From Streptomyces hundungensis (lineage in GTDB: Bacteria; Actinomycetota; Actinomycetes; Streptomycetales; Streptomycetaceae), in NCBI RefSeq assembly GCF_003627815.1, contig NZ_CP032698.1, forward strand, positions 4,030,001 through 4,094,000: a stretch of DNA of 64,000 bases. Direction: 5' to 3'. Made by a program: the position numbers and the translations under genes. How positions within the stretch are numbered: the first letter of the stretch is position 1; every line of letters begins with the position of its first letter. The notes under the pieces are model-generated. The model had not been told where the DNA came from and did not search any database. It saw nothing but the letters and a program-made list of their open reading frames with translations. Shown piece after piece: positions 13,538 to 22,322 of the stretch.

Positions 13538-14797
13538 ATGGCAGGCCACATCCAAGACCGCTGGTACAAAACCGAAACCGACGCCAACGGCAAGACCACC
13601 CGAGTCAAGTCCGACCGCTACGGCACCGGCATGCGCTACCGGGCTCGCTACATCGCCCCAGACGGCACCGAGAAGTCGAAGTCCTTCCCCGACGGTAAGA
13701 AGCGCCTCGCTGAGGAGTGGCTGGCCCGGATCGAGGCCGACATGTCGCGCGGCCAGTACATCGATCCCAAAGCCACCCGCATGACCTTTCAGGAGTTCGG
13801 GGAAAAGTGGCTCGCGAGCCAGAGCGGCGACCCGAACACGAAGGCTTCGATGACTTCGCAGCTTCGGCTGCACGCGTTCCCGCGTATCGGGGCCCGATCG
13901 CTGGGAGCGTTCCAGCCCAGCCACATCCGTGAGTTCGTGACGCAGCTCGAAGGGTCCGGCATGTCCGGCTCGTACGCCCGCGTCATCTTCTCCAACGTGC
14001 GCGCCATCCTGAGCGCGGCCGTCGAAGACGGATACATGCCCCGGAATCCCTGCACCTCCCGCACAGTGACGCTGCCGGAGATGGGAGCACGGCGTGTGGT
14101 CCCATGGCTGCCGGAACGGGTCTTCGCCGTGCGCAGCGCCATGGTCGACCGGTTCCGCCCCATGGTGGACGTGGGCGCTGGCTGCGGCATGCGGCAGGGG
14201 GAAATCCTCGGTCTCTCAGTCGAAGAGCTGGACTTCGGCAACGGCACGCTGCACGTCGTTCAGCAGCTCAAACTGAGCCTGAGCCAGCCCGTATTCGCTC
14301 CTCCGAAGGGGGGAAAGCTGCGTGACGTGCCACTTCCGGAGCCCGTCGCAGACGCGCTCCGGGAGCACATGAAGCTCTTTCCCCCGGTTGAGATCACGTT
14401 GCCCTGGATGCGTGCGGGAGGTCAGCCCGTCACCAAGCGCCTGATCTTCACCGGCCCTCTTGGCAGCCACGTCTGGCGTACGTCGCTGAATGAGGACCAC
14501 TGGAAGCCCGCGCTCGCCAAGGTCGGCGTCATCCCCAAGGCGAAGAGCCGGGAGCACACCGCCGCTCGCGAGCACGGCATGCACGCGCTCAGGCACTTCT
14601 ACGCGTCCGTCCTGTTGGACGCCGGAGAGAGCATCAAGGCCGTGAGCGAGTACCTGGGGCACTCCGATCCGGGGCTGACTCTGAAGGTCTACGCCCACCT
14701 CATGCCGAGCAGTCGGGACCGCGCTCGGAAGGCTCTCGGTAGGGCGCTCAGGCCACAAGATCCCCCGGCCTCACGGCCCACAGACGGCCCCGAATAA
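13538..14797 (+). CDS. int: Tyrosine site-specific integrase
   Basis: The protein has 419 residues. An N-terminal arm-binding part and a SAM-like core-binding domain (TFQEFGEKWLASQSG..., about residues 85-180) precede the catalytic domain. The catalytic residues are visible: Arg219 in CGMRQGEILGL, HALRH (His349, Arg352), LGHSD (His375) and Tyr385 in VYAHLM. It should recombine attP with the 3' end of gpmA. The ATG at 13538 follows GAAGGGA. The in-frame GTG at 13499 lies inside a hairpin and was not chosen. The gene ends 53 bases before attR, as usual for such elements. Confidence 0.93.
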   Translation: MAGHIQDRWYKTETDANGKTTRVKSDRYGTGMRYRARYIAPDGTEKSKSFPDGKKRLAEEWLARIEADMSRGQYIDPKATRMTFQEFGEKWLASQSGDPNTKASMTSQLRLHAFPRIGARSLGAFQPSHIREFVTQLEGSGMSGSYARVIFSNVRAILSAAVEDGYMPRNPCTSRTVTLPEMGARRVVPWLPERVFAVRSAMVDRFRPMVDVGAGCGMRQGEILGLSVEELDFGNGTLHVVQQLKLSLSQPVFAPPKGGKLRDVPLPEPVADALREHMKLFPPVEITLPWMRAGGQPVTKRLIFTGPLGSHVWRTSLNEDHWKPALAKVGVIPKAKSREHTAAREHGMHALRHFYASVLLDAGESIKAVSEYLGHSDPGLTLKVYAHLMPSSRDRARKALGRALRPQDPPASRPTDGPE

Positions 14798-14803
14798 GTG
14801 AAA

Positions 14804-14838
14804 GCCCCTGACCTGCGCCTAGAGCGCAGGTCAGGGGC
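14804..14838. terminator. Terminator hairpin between int and gpmA
   Basis: GCCCCTGACCTGCGC (14804-14818) pairs perfectly with 14824-14838 around CTAGA. It lies between the convergent integrase and gpmA genes. It now replaces the original gpmA terminator, displaced to 2399-2437. The stem includes the CTGACCTGCG sequence shared with the attL arm. Confidence 0.75.
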
Positions 14839-14849
14839 ATGATCACGAT

Positions 14850-14870
14850 AGCTACTTCTTCTTGCCCTGG
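14850..14870 (+). other. Right attachment site (attR core)
   Basis: This 21-bp copy is identical to 2497-2517 and comprises the gpmA stop codon and last five codons. After integration the crossover restores the gene end, so gpmA stays intact. The flanking 19-bp repeat at 14773-14791 lies within the 3' end of int. Confidence 0.85.
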
Positions 14871-15613
14871 TTCTTCACGGCCTCGATCGCGGCGGCCGCC
14901 GCGTCCGGGTCCAGGTAGGTGCCGCCCGGGTTGACCGGCTTGAAGTCGGTGTCGAGTTCGTACACCAGCGGGATGCCGGTCGGGATGTTGAGGCCCGCGA
15001 TGTCGGCGTCGGAGATGCCGTCGAGATGCTTGACCAGCGCGCGCAGCGAGTTGCCGTGGGCGGCGACCAGGACGGTCTTGCCGTCGAGGAGGTCCGGGAC
15101 GATGCCGTCGTACCAGTACGGCAGCATGCGCGTCACGACGTCCTTGAGGCACTCGGTCCGCGGGCGCAGCTCCGGCGGGATCGTGGCGTAACGGGCGTCG
15201 TCGCTCTGCGAGAACTCCGTGCCGTCCTCGAGGGCGGGCGGCGGGGTGTCGTACGAGCGGCGCCACAGCATGAACTGCTCCTCGCCGAACTCGGCCAGGG
15301 TCTGCGCCTTGTCCTTGCCCTGGAGCGCGCCGTAGTGGCGCTCGTTCAGGCGCCAGCTGCGGTGCACGGGGATCCAGTGACGGTCCGCGGACTCCAGCGC
15401 GAGCTGGGCGGTGCGAATCGCGCGCTTCTGGAGGGAGGTGTGCAGCACGTCGGGGAGCAGGCCGGCGTCCTTGAGCAGCTCACCGCCGCGCGCCGCCTCC
15501 TTCTCGCCCTTCGGCGTGAGGTTGACGTCCACCCACCCGGTGAACAGGTTCTTCTCGTTCCACTCGCTCTCGCCGTGGCGGAGCAGGATCAGCTTGTACG
15601 GTGCGTCGGCCAT
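14852..15613 (-). CDS. gpmA: 2,3-bisphosphoglycerate-dependent phosphoglycerate mutase
   Basis: The enzyme interconverts 3- and 2-phosphoglycerate in glycolysis in the cytoplasm. It has 253 residues, the normal length. The phosphohistidine motif LRHGESEWN (His13), the [13 protein letters not shown] segment and a second catalytic [13 protein letters not shown] are all present. The ATG at 15611-15613 starts MADAPYKL, the usual N terminus of the actinobacterial enzyme. The last codons (QGKKK-stop) are part of the attR core, so the mobile element integrated at its 3' end without damage. Confidence 0.95.
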   Translation of the reverse strand: MADAPYKLILLRHGESEWNEKNLFTGWVDVNLTPKGEKEAARGGELLKDAGLLPDVLHTSLQKRAIRTAQLALESADRHWIPVHRSWRLNERHYGALQGKDKAQTLAEFGEEQFMLWRRSYDTPPPALEDGTEFSQSDDARYATIPPELRPRTECLKDVVTRMLPYWYDGIVPDLLDGKTVLVAAHGNSLRALVKHLDGISDADIAGLNIPTGIPLVYELDTDFKPVNPGGTYLDPDAAAAAIEAVKNQGKKK

Positions 15614-15812
15614 GCCACCGAGCCTAATCGACGTTCCGGAGCCCTCGCGCGCCCGGGGACCAAGGCGCCGGGGGCGTCTCGATTGACGGACGCCGTCAAT
15701 TCGCTGGCTTGCGGAAGCGAACCACTTGTAACGTCCGGGTGTTGGCTGCACCACTTACAGGTACGTATCGCCGTGCCTCACACCAGTGTCAGAGCTTCCG
15801 GGGGAAATCGTC

Positions 15813-17093
15813 ATGTCCATCGCCACGTTGAGACGCGCCGCGCGAGAAACCGTCTCGGGTCTGCCCCGGGAGTTCTGGTGGCTGTGGACCAGCACCCTGA
15901 TCAACCGGCTCGGCGCCTTCGTCGCCACCTTCATGGCGCTCTACCTGACCCTCGACCGGGGCTATTCGGCCTCGTACGCGGGGCTCGTGGCGTCGGTGCA
16001 CGGGCTCGGCGGGGTCATCTCGGCGATCGCCGGCGGCGTCATGACCGACCGCCTCGGACGCCGGCCCACCCTGGTCATCGCCCAGACCTCGACGGCCCTT
16101 TCGGTCGCACTGCTGGGCTTCATGACGGATCCGGCGGCGATCGTGGGCGTCGCCTTCCTCGTCGGCATGGCGAGCAACGCCTCGCGGCCCGCCGTCCAGG
16201 CGATGATGGCGGACATCGTCAAGCCCGAGGACCGGGTGCGCGCGTTCTCCCTCAACTACTGGGCGATCAACCTGGGTTTCGCCGTCTCCTCGATGGCGGC
16301 CGGCTTCATCGCGCAGTACAGCTATCTGGCCGGCTTCCTCGGCGAGGCGACGCTCACGCTGATCTGCGCGGTCGTGGTGTTCCTCAAGCTCCCGGAGTCG
16401 CGCCCGGTGCGCACGGCCGAGGAGAAGGTGGCGGAACCGAGCGTCGGCATCGGTACGGTGCTGCGGGACGGCCGTTTCATGGGCGTGGTCGGCCTGTCCT
16501 TCCTCATCTCCCTGATCTTCCAGCAGGGTTACGTGGGCCTGCCCATCGCCATGGGCACGGACGGCTTCTCCAGCGCGGACTTCGGCCTGGCCATCGCCGT
16601 CAACGGCATCCTCATCGTGGCGGTCCAACTCCCCATCACCCGCTACACCCAGCAGCGCGACCCGCGCCAGTTGCTGATCGTCTCGGCGCTGCTGGCGGGC
16701 TACGGCTTCGGCCTGACGGCGTTCGCCGGTTCGGTCGCGATGTACGCCCTGACGATCTGCGTCTGGACCCTGGCGGAGATCATCAACGCCCCCACCCAGA
16801 CCGGCCTGGTCGTCCGCCTCTCCCCCCTCCACGGCCGCGGCCGCTACCAGGGCGTCTACACGATGTCCTGGTCGGTGGCGGCCCTGCTGGCCCCCCTGCT
16901 GTCCGGCTACGTCATCGACCACTTCGGCGCGGGCTGGCTGTGGGGCACGTGCGCGGTCCTGGGAACGGGGACGGCGGTGGGGTACTGGGCACTGATGCGG
17001 AGCCTGACGGCCACCCCTGCCCCCGCCAACCCCGCCAACCCCGCCGATGCGGCTCGGGTCCGGGTGGAGGTTCGAACGGATTCGGGGGTGTGA
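15813..17093 (+). CDS. MFS transporter
   Basis: The protein has 426 residues and about twelve hydrophobic segments. The MFS signature GGVMTDRLGRRPTLV lies in the loop after the second helix (about residues 75-90). It belongs to the drug/metabolite-exporter type by general appearance. No substrate can be inferred. The ATG at 15813 follows GGGGGAAA; a GTG nine codons upstream has no better site. It is divergent from gpmA and followed by a repetitive G+C-rich block. Confidence 0.85.
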   Translation: MSIATLRRAARETVSGLPREFWWLWTSTLINRLGAFVATFMALYLTLDRGYSASYAGLVASVHGLGGVISAIAGGVMTDRLGRRPTLVIAQTSTALSVALLGFMTDPAAIVGVAFLVGMASNASRPAVQAMMADIVKPEDRVRAFSLNYWAINLGFAVSSMAAGFIAQYSYLAGFLGEATLTLICAVVVFLKLPESRPVRTAEEKVAEPSVGIGTVLRDGRFMGVVGLSFLISLIFQQGYVGLPIAMGTDGFSSADFGLAIAVNGILIVAVQLPITRYTQQRDPRQLLIVSALLAGYGFGLTAFAGSVAMYALTICVWTLAEIINAPTQTGLVVRLSPLHGRGRYQGVYTMSWSVAALLAPLLSGYVIDHFGAGWLWGTCAVLGTGTAVGYWALMRSLTATPAPANPANPADAARVRVEVRTDSGV

Positions 17094-17454
17094 GGCGGGG
17101 GGGCGCGGTGGGGACGAAGTCCCCGCCGGGGTCCGGGGCGCAGGGGACGAAGTCCCCGCCGGGGTCGGGGGCGGAGCCCCCAGGGGTGCAGGGGACGAAG
17201 TCCCCGCGGGGGGTCCGGGGCGGAGCCCCGGGGCTGCACCCTCGCACCCCCCGCACGGGCGGGCGGGTGGGAAAGCGCCCCCAGGGGTGCAGGGGACGGA
17301 GTCCCCGCGGGGGGTCCGGGGCGGAGCCCCGGGGGCCGCACCCTCGCACCCCCGCACGGGCGGGCGGGTGGGAAAGCCCCGCCGGGGTCCGGGGCGGAGC
17401 CCCGGGGGCCGCACCCTCGCACCCCCCGCACGGGCGGGCGGGTGGGAGAGCGCC
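17094..17454. repeat. G+C-rich intergenic repeat block 1
   Basis: This 360-base gap holds no gene. It is built from repeated units: GGGGACGAAGTCCCCGCCGG at least three times, GGGTCCGGGGCGGAGCCCCG four times, and a GCACCCTCGCACCCCCCGCA-CGGGCGGGCGGGTGGGA unit three times. Each unit contains inverted arms (GGGGC/GCCCC) able to form stable hairpins. Related blocks occur at about 38.1 and 47.6 kb. It probably also terminates the MFS and YbjN transcripts. Confidence 0.7.
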
Positions 17455-17946
17455 CTACCCCCCACCCCCACCCGTCACCCGCTCAAACGCCGCAAGGTTC
17501 ACCGTGGACTCACCCCGCGACACCCTCCACGCGTACTCCCGCCGGATCGCCTCCGCGAACCCCATTTCCAGCAGGGTGTTGAACGACCCGTCCGCCTCCT
17601 CAAGGACGACCCCGAGGAGCCGGTCGACCTCCTCCGCCGTCACCGAGGAGAGCGGAAGCCTGCCCGCCAGGTACACGTCCCCGAGCCGGTCGACCGCGTA
17701 ACTCACCCCGTACAGACGGAGGTTGCGCTCCAGGAGCCAGCGGTGGACGGCCGGCTCGTTCTCGTCGGGGTGGCGCACCACGAACGCGTTCACGGAGAGG
17801 GAGTGCCGCCCGACCCGCAGCGAGCAGGTGGTGGAGAGTTTGCGCGTGCCGGGCAGCGTCACCACGTACGCGCCGGGCTCCGGGGACTCCCACGAGAGCT
17901 CCGCGTCCTTGAGGGCCGCTTCGATGACCTGCCGCACGTCAGCCAT
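17455..17946 (-). CDS. YbjN domain-containing protein
   Basis: The protein has 163 residues. The sequence VIEAALKDAELSWESPEPGA... with LSVNAFVVRHPDENE and HRWLLERNLRLYGVSYAVD fits the YbjN fold, which resembles type III secretion chaperones. Two such proteins are encoded near mshA in Streptomyces and mycobacteria. The biochemical role is unknown. The ATG at 17944-17946 begins MADVRQVIEAAL. Another gene, mshA, follows in the same direction upstream, about 110 bases away. Confidence 0.85.
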   Translation of the reverse strand: MADVRQVIEAALKDAELSWESPEPGAYVVTLPGTRKLSTTCSLRVGRHSLSVNAFVVRHPDENEPAVHRWLLERNLRLYGVSYAVDRLGDVYLAGRLPLSSVTAEEVDRLLGVVLEEADGSFNTLLEMGFAEAIRREYAWRVSRGESTVNLAAFERVTGGGGG

Positions 17947-18059
17947 GCCGCGAGCCTACGCGAAGCGGCCCCGCCCGGCCGAGGGCGCCGGGCACACCCG
18001 AAGCCACCCGGGCCCGGCCGGCATGGGACGCCTCACCCGAGCCGCCGCGGCAGGACGCC

Positions 18060-19403
18060 TCATCCGTGGTGCGACCGCACCCGCCGCCGGTGCTCGTACA
18101 TCGCCGCCGTGTACACGTCCGCCGTCGCCGACGCCGCCGTCCCCCAGCCGAAGGACTGCGCGTGCCGGGCGGCCGCGTCGCCCATGCGACGTACCAGCGC
18201 GGGGTCCGCGACGAAGCGGTGCAGGGCGGTCGCGTAGTCCTTGGGGTCGTGGCCCTGGACGAGGAAGCCCGTCGAGCCGTCCCGTACCGCCACCGGAAGC
18301 CCGCCGACGGACGCCGCGACCACCGGCGTCCCGGCCGCCTGCGCCTCGACGGCGACCAGGCCGAACGATTCGCTGTACGAGGGCATGACCAGGACGGACG
18401 CCGCGCGGAACCAGTCCGCGAGCCGGTCCTGGCCGACGGGCGGCCTGAACCGTACGACGTCACTGATGCCGAGCTTGGCCGCCAGCTTCTGCAATCCCTC
18501 CGGCTTCGCCAGGCCGCTCCCGGACGGACCGCCCACGACCGGCACGATCATGCGCGAGCGCAACGACGGGTCCCGGTCGAGGAGTTCGGCCGCCGCGCGC
18601 AGCAGGACGTCGGGCGCCTTGAGCGGCTGTATGCGGCCCGCGAAGAGCGGGATGAAGGCGTCCTGGGGCAGCCCGAGCCGGTCCCGTGCCGCGGTCCTGC
18701 CGTCGGCCGGGCGGAAGCGGTCGAGGTTCACGCCGGGGTGGACGACGGCGACGTTGCCGGGGTCCGCGTCGTAGAAGCGGACGAGTTCGTCGGCCTCCTC
18801 GGCGGTGTTGGCGATCAGCCGGTCCGCCGCGTTCACGATCTGCGTCTCGCCGATGACCCGCGCGGCCGGCTCGGGGGTGTCGCCCTCGGCGAGCGCGGCG
18901 TTCTTGACCTTGGCCATGGTGTGCATGGCGTGGACCAGGGGCACCCCCCAGCGCTGGGCGGCGAGCCAGCCGACGTGCCCGGAGAGCCAGTAGTGGGAGT
19001 GGACCAGGTCGTAGTAGCCGGGCCGCTGGTGGGCCCAGGCCTGCATCACCCCGTGGGTGAAGGCGCAGAGCTGAGCGGGCAGCTCCTCCTTGGCGAGCCC
19101 TTCGTACGGTCCCGCGTCGACGTGGCGCACCAGCACCCCGGGCGACATCTCGACGGTCGGCGCGAGGCCGCCCGTGGTGGCCCGCGTGAAGATCTCGACC
19201 TCGATGTTGATCGCGGCGAGGCGCTTGGCCAGCTCGACGATGTACACGTTCATGCCGCCTGCGTCGCCCGTCCCCGGCTGGTGCAGCGGGGAGGTGTGGA
19301 CGCTGAGCATGGCGACCCGGCGCGGCTTGCGGTGGCCGCCGGGCAGCCGGAGCCGGGGCGGCCCCGCCAGGGTGCCGGCGAACCGGGACACGTACTGGCT
19401 CAC
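18060..19403 (-). CDS. mshA: D-inositol-3-phosphate glycosyltransferase MshA
   Basis: MshA joins GlcNAc from UDP-GlcNAc to 1L-inositol-1-phosphate, the first step of mycothiol synthesis. The GT4 GT-B fold is clear: [20 protein letters not shown] near the N terminus for acceptor binding, [12 protein letters not shown] at the domain hinge, and the donor-binding motif [19 protein letters not shown] near residue 340. The length is 447 residues. The GTG at 19401-19403 is preceded by GAGGAGG at ideal spacing; the alternative ATG at 19430 has no such site. A SigR-type promoter lies upstream. Confidence 0.92.
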   Translation of the reverse strand: MSQYVSRFAGTLAGPPRLRLPGGHRKPRRVAMLSVHTSPLHQPGTGDAGGMNVYIVELAKRLAAINIEVEIFTRATTGGLAPTVEMSPGVLVRHVDAGPYEGLAKEELPAQLCAFTHGVMQAWAHQRPGYYDLVHSHYWLSGHVGWLAAQRWGVPLVHAMHTMAKVKNAALAEGDTPEPAARVIGETQIVNAADRLIANTAEEADELVRFYDADPGNVAVVHPGVNLDRFRPADGRTAARDRLGLPQDAFIPLFAGRIQPLKAPDVLLRAAAELLDRDPSLRSRMIVPVVGGPSGSGLAKPEGLQKLAAKLGISDVVRFRPPVGQDRLADWFRAASVLVMPSYSESFGLVAVEAQAAGTPVVAASVGGLPVAVRDGSTGFLVQGHDPKDYATALHRFVADPALVRRMGDAAARHAQSFGWGTAASATADVYTAAMYEHRRRVRSHHG

Positions 19404-19479
19404 GTCGGGGCCCTCCTCGGCTCGGGGCACTGCCTACGGACGCGGAGCGGGCATACGGGCACGCCTCTCCAAAGCCCCG

Positions 19480-19506
19480 AACACCGGAATCGGTCTTTTC
19501 ATTTCC
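19480..19506 (-). promoter_or_regulatory. SigR-type promoter for mshA
   Basis: On the minus strand GGAAAT is followed after exactly 18 bases by GTT, close to the SigR consensus GGGAAT-N18-GTT. It lies about 75-100 bases upstream of the mshA start. Control of mshA by the thiol-stress sigma factor SigR is known in S. coelicolor, so this site fits. Confidence 0.55.
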
Positions 19507-19524
19507 ACTTTGCCAAAATGTTGC

Positions 19525-19745
19525 CGACCGCGTCCCCGGCCCCCCGGTTCCCGGTTGCCACCACGCCGCCGCCGTGCCCCCGGCCCCCGGGTTCCCGGTT
19601 GCCACCACGCTTTCGACCGTGTCCCCAGCCCCGGGCTCCGCTCGCCACCACGATCCCGACCGTGTCCCCGGCCCCCGGCCCCGGGCTCCCGCTCGCCACC
19701 ACACCGCCGGCCGTGTCCCCGGCCCCCGGCCCCGGCCGCCCCGCC
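19525..19745. repeat. Imperfect tandem repeats between mshA and the methyltransferase
   Basis: About five degenerate copies of a 40-55-base unit are present, with the recurring pieces CGTGTCCCCGGCCCCCGG and CCCG-TTGCCACCAC or CTCGCCACCAC. They fill most of the 357-base gap between the divergent mshA and methyltransferase genes, next to the start of the latter. No gene is seen. Confidence 0.6.
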
Positions 19746-19760
19746 GCCTACCCTCGTCCT

Positions 19761-20573
19761 ATGGCTCCACCCGCCCCACCCGCGAAGCGCGCCCCCGCCG
19801 GGCGCCCCGTCGGCACCGTCACCCGCGGCACCACCAACCCGAACCGGCTGCGCCGCATGGACCGCTGGATCGCGGACGCGCACGGGCCCGCGCTGCGCCG
19901 TGCCGAGGCTCCGGTCGCCGTCGACCTCGGGTACGGAGCCTCTCCCTGGACCGCGGTGGAACTGCTCCAGCGCCTGCGCACCGCCGCCCCCGCCGTCTCG
20001 GTGGTCGGCATCGAGATCGAGCCGGCCCGGGTGGCCGCGGCCAAGCCGTACGAACGTGAGGGCCTGACCTTCCGGCACGGCGGCTTCGAGGTGCCACTGG
20101 CCGAACCGCCGCTGCTGATCCGCGCGGCGAACGTACTGCGCCAGTACGACGAGGACGAGGTGGCCGCCGTCTGGGCCCGGCTGTGCGCACGGCTCGCGCC
20201 CGGCGGGCTGCTCGTCGAGGGCACCTGTGACGAGATCGGCCGCCGCCACGTCTGGGTCGCGCTCGACTCCGAGGGCCCCCGCACGGTGACCTTCGCGACC
20301 CGGCTCGGCTCCCTGGAGCGCCCCTCCGACCTCGCCGAACGGCTGCCGAAGGCGCTGATCCACCGCAATGTCCCGGGCGAGCCGGTGCACTCCTTCCTGC
20401 GCGACTTCGACCGGGCCTGGGCGGCGGCCGCGCCGTACGCCTCGCTCGGCGCCCGCCAGCGGTGGATCAGGTCCGTACGGGAACTGTCGGCGGACTGGCC
20501 CGTCGTGGACGGCGTACGACGCTGGCGGCAGGGCGAGGTCACGGTCAACTGGTCGGCGCTCGCGCCCTGTTGA
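19761..20573 (+). CDS. Class I SAM-dependent methyltransferase-like protein
   Basis: The protein has 270 residues. The SAM-binding motif I is VAVDLGYGASPWTAVEL (about residues 55-70), followed by VVGIEIEPARV with the acidic ribose-binding residue. A later segment, LLIRAANVLRQYDEDEV, matches motif III-IV spacing. The substrate is unknown. The gene recurs next to mshA in Streptomyces. The ATG at 19761 lies directly after the tandem-repeat stretch; no strong ribosome site is visible, so a leaderless transcript is possible. Confidence 0.75.
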   Translation: MAPPAPPAKRAPAGRPVGTVTRGTTNPNRLRRMDRWIADAHGPALRRAEAPVAVDLGYGASPWTAVELLQRLRTAAPAVSVVGIEIEPARVAAAKPYEREGLTFRHGGFEVPLAEPPLLIRAANVLRQYDEDEVAAVWARLCARLAPGGLLVEGTCDEIGRRHVWVALDSEGPRTVTFATRLGSLERPSDLAERLPKALIHRNVPGEPVHSFLRDFDRAWAAAAPYASLGARQRWIRSVRELSADWPVVDGVRRWRQGEVTVNWSALAPC

Positions 20574-20958
20574 GGCCCCGGGCCTAAAGGAATCGGGGTC
20601 CGCACCCGGCCGGAACGAGAGGTTCCGACCCGGCCCGCGCGGGCTTGCGCGCGTCGTCCAACGAGTGAACTCCCGTGGCCGCTGGAACGCGTGGAGTGCG
20701 CGATTCGTCAGACGGGAGGGGACGGAGGGCGGCACGCGCAAGGGGACGTGCCCCGTCCGATGCCCCGGCGCCCCTGTCGTTTTGGCGAAGGGCGTGGCAG
20801 CATCGCGGACATCGGTGTGATGTTACTGACGGTAAATCACATGCGGTGTCCGGAGGTCCGGGCGGGTGTCCGGAGGTCCGGGCGGGTGTCCGGGAGGTCC
20901 GGGCGGAGGGTCCGGTGTTCCGGTGTGGGGCCGGAGTTGACTGGAGGGGGAGTTCTCA
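20574..20958. other. Gap upstream of the NlpC/P60 gene, with 20-bp tandem repeats
   Basis: No gene was found. A small hairpin CGGAAC-GAGAG-GTTCCG near 20610 may terminate the methyltransferase gene. From 20846 to 20906 the unit GTGTCCGGAGGTCCGGGCGG is repeated three times, the last with one extra G. The promoter of the NlpC/P60 gene probably lies before the repeats. I looked for a c-di-AMP (ydaO-type) riboswitch, common before such hydrolase genes, and did not see one. Confidence 0.5.
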
Positions 20959-22017
20959 GTGCCGAAGACGCGACGTTTGGCGATCGCCATCGCCTTGGTG
21001 TGCGCCCTGACCGCGGTGGCCGCGCCGGGCACGGCGTTCGCCGACCCCGCGCCGACGCCGTCGACCACGGCGCCGGCCCAGCCGAGGACGCTGGACGAGG
21101 TGAGCAAGCAGATCGACGACCTGTACCGCCAGGCGGCCGCGGCGACCGACGCGTACAACCTCGCCGAGGAACAGACCAAAGAACAGTCCGCGATGATCGT
21201 GCGGCTGGCCCAGGACATCGTGAAGGGCCAGGAGAAGATCAAGCGCCTGAAGGACCAGGCGGGCGCCACCGCGCGGATGCAGTACCGCAACGGCGGCCTC
21301 CCGCCCGGCGCGCAGATGATGCTCAGCGGCGACCCCGACTCCTTCCTGACCGGTGCCGACGCGCTGCGCCAGGGCCAGCAGGCGGCCCAGGGCCTGCTCG
21401 GCGAACTCGACAGAACCCAGGCCGAGTTGGCGGCGTACAGCAAGGACGCCACCGCCCAGTGGCAGAACCTGGAGGCCAACCGGGCCAAGAAGGAAGCCGC
21501 GAAGAAGGACATCACCGAGAAGATCGCGGCGGCCGAGAAGCTCCAGTCCCAGCTCAAGGAGGAAGAGCGCGAGCGCCTGGCCGAGCTGGAGCGCAAGAAG
21601 GAGTTCGACTCGCAGACGGCCTGGCTGAGCACGGGCGTCCTGAAGGAGGTCAACGGCAGCGCGAGCGAGCAGGGCAAGAAGGCCGTGAAGTTCGCCACCG
21701 ACCAGATCGGCAAGAAGTACGTCTGGGGCGCCGCGGGCCCCGACACCTTCGACTGCTCGGGGCTCACCTCCCAGGCCTGGCTCGCCGCCGGGCACCCCGT
21801 CCCGCGCACCTCGCAGGAGCAGTGGGCGCAACTGCCGCACGTGGCGATCAAAGACATGCGCCCCGGTGACCTGGTCATCTACTTCGCCGACGCCACCCAT
21901 GTCGGGATGTACATCGGCGACGGAGCGATCGTGCACGCCCCCCGGCCCGGCCGGAACGTGACGATCACCGGGGCGGGTTCCATGCCGATCCTCGGGGTCG
22001 TACGGCCGGACAAGTAG
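20959..22017 (+). CDS. Secreted NlpC/P60 peptidoglycan hydrolase
   Basis: The protein has 352 residues with GTG at 20959 after GGAGGGGGA. A signal peptide ends near AFADPAP. A long coiled coil (about residues 45-215, rich in Gln, Lys and Glu) precedes the NlpC/P60 domain. The catalytic Cys is in FDCSGLTSQAW and the His in DATHVGMYIG, with a further polar residue in IVHAPRPG. This RipA-like architecture, with the coiled coil holding the enzyme back, fits D-glutamyl-mDAP peptidases acting in septation and hyphal growth. Confidence 0.9.
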   Translation: MPKTRRLAIAIALVCALTAVAAPGTAFADPAPTPSTTAPAQPRTLDEVSKQIDDLYRQAAAATDAYNLAEEQTKEQSAMIVRLAQDIVKGQEKIKRLKDQAGATARMQYRNGGLPPGAQMMLSGDPDSFLTGADALRQGQQAAQGLLGELDRTQAELAAYSKDATAQWQNLEANRAKKEAAKKDITEKIAAAEKLQSQLKEEERERLAELERKKEFDSQTAWLSTGVLKEVNGSASEQGKKAVKFATDQIGKKYVWGAAGPDTFDCSGLTSQAWLAAGHPVPRTSQEQWAQLPHVAIKDMRPGDLVIYFADATHVGMYIGDGAIVHAPRPGRNVTITGAGSMPILGVVRPDK

Positions 22018-22322
22018 CCCGTACGGGCACTCCGGACGGGCGGCAGGGCACCCCCGCACCGCCGGTACGGGCACCCCGCGCCGGCGGTACGGGCACCCCC
22101 GGACGGGCGCCACGGGCACCCCCGGACCGCCGGTACGGGCACTCCGCAACTTCCTGAGGCCCCGACAAATCGGGCATGAGGCATATGCCAACCGGGGTTG
22201 AGTGATGAACGACCCATCGCCATTCCGCCGCGCCGGTGGATGACGCTAGGGTCCCGGCTGGTGGGGCGCCGACCGGCGCTCCTCCGCGCCCTCGGGGGGA
22301 GGGAAGGATTCCGGAACCGACG
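22018..22322. repeat. Gap with GTACGGGCACCCC tandem repeats
   Basis: From 22020 to 22150, five imperfect copies of a 25-35-base unit contain GGTACGGGCACCCC and CCGGACGGGC or CGCACCGCC. They may help terminate the NlpC/P60 transcript. The rest (22151-22322) holds the promoter region of the phosphatase gene. No further gene was seen. Confidence 0.55.

Larger units (their letters stand above)
2497..14870 (+). mobile_element. Actinomycete integrative and conjugative element (AICE), about 12.4 kb
   Basis: The element is bounded by a 21-bp direct repeat. The right copy forms the last codons and stop of gpmA, and the integrase gene lies next to it. Content matches the AICE plan: tyrosine integrase and excisionase, Prim-Pol/DUF3631 replication pair with iteron-like repeats, a single FtsK-type translocase for double-stranded transfer, a Spd-like membrane protein, a KorSA-like GntR repressor and a Pif-like Nudix gene. 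All genes except the Nudix gene point the same way. No relaxase or type IV secretion genes are present, as expected for this class. It appears complete, since no truncated element genes were seen. Confidence 0.9.

Noticed and set aside
15026..17701. A long plus-strand reading opposite gpmA and running through the MFS gene
   Set aside because: It is antisense to gpmA, out of frame with the MFS transporter and then runs through the G+C-rich repeat block; no coding signal supports it.
20574..20958. Possible c-di-AMP riboswitch before the NlpC/P60 gene
   Set aside because: The gene type made it plausible, but I could not find the conserved core sequences of the ydaO class; only tandem repeats were seen.
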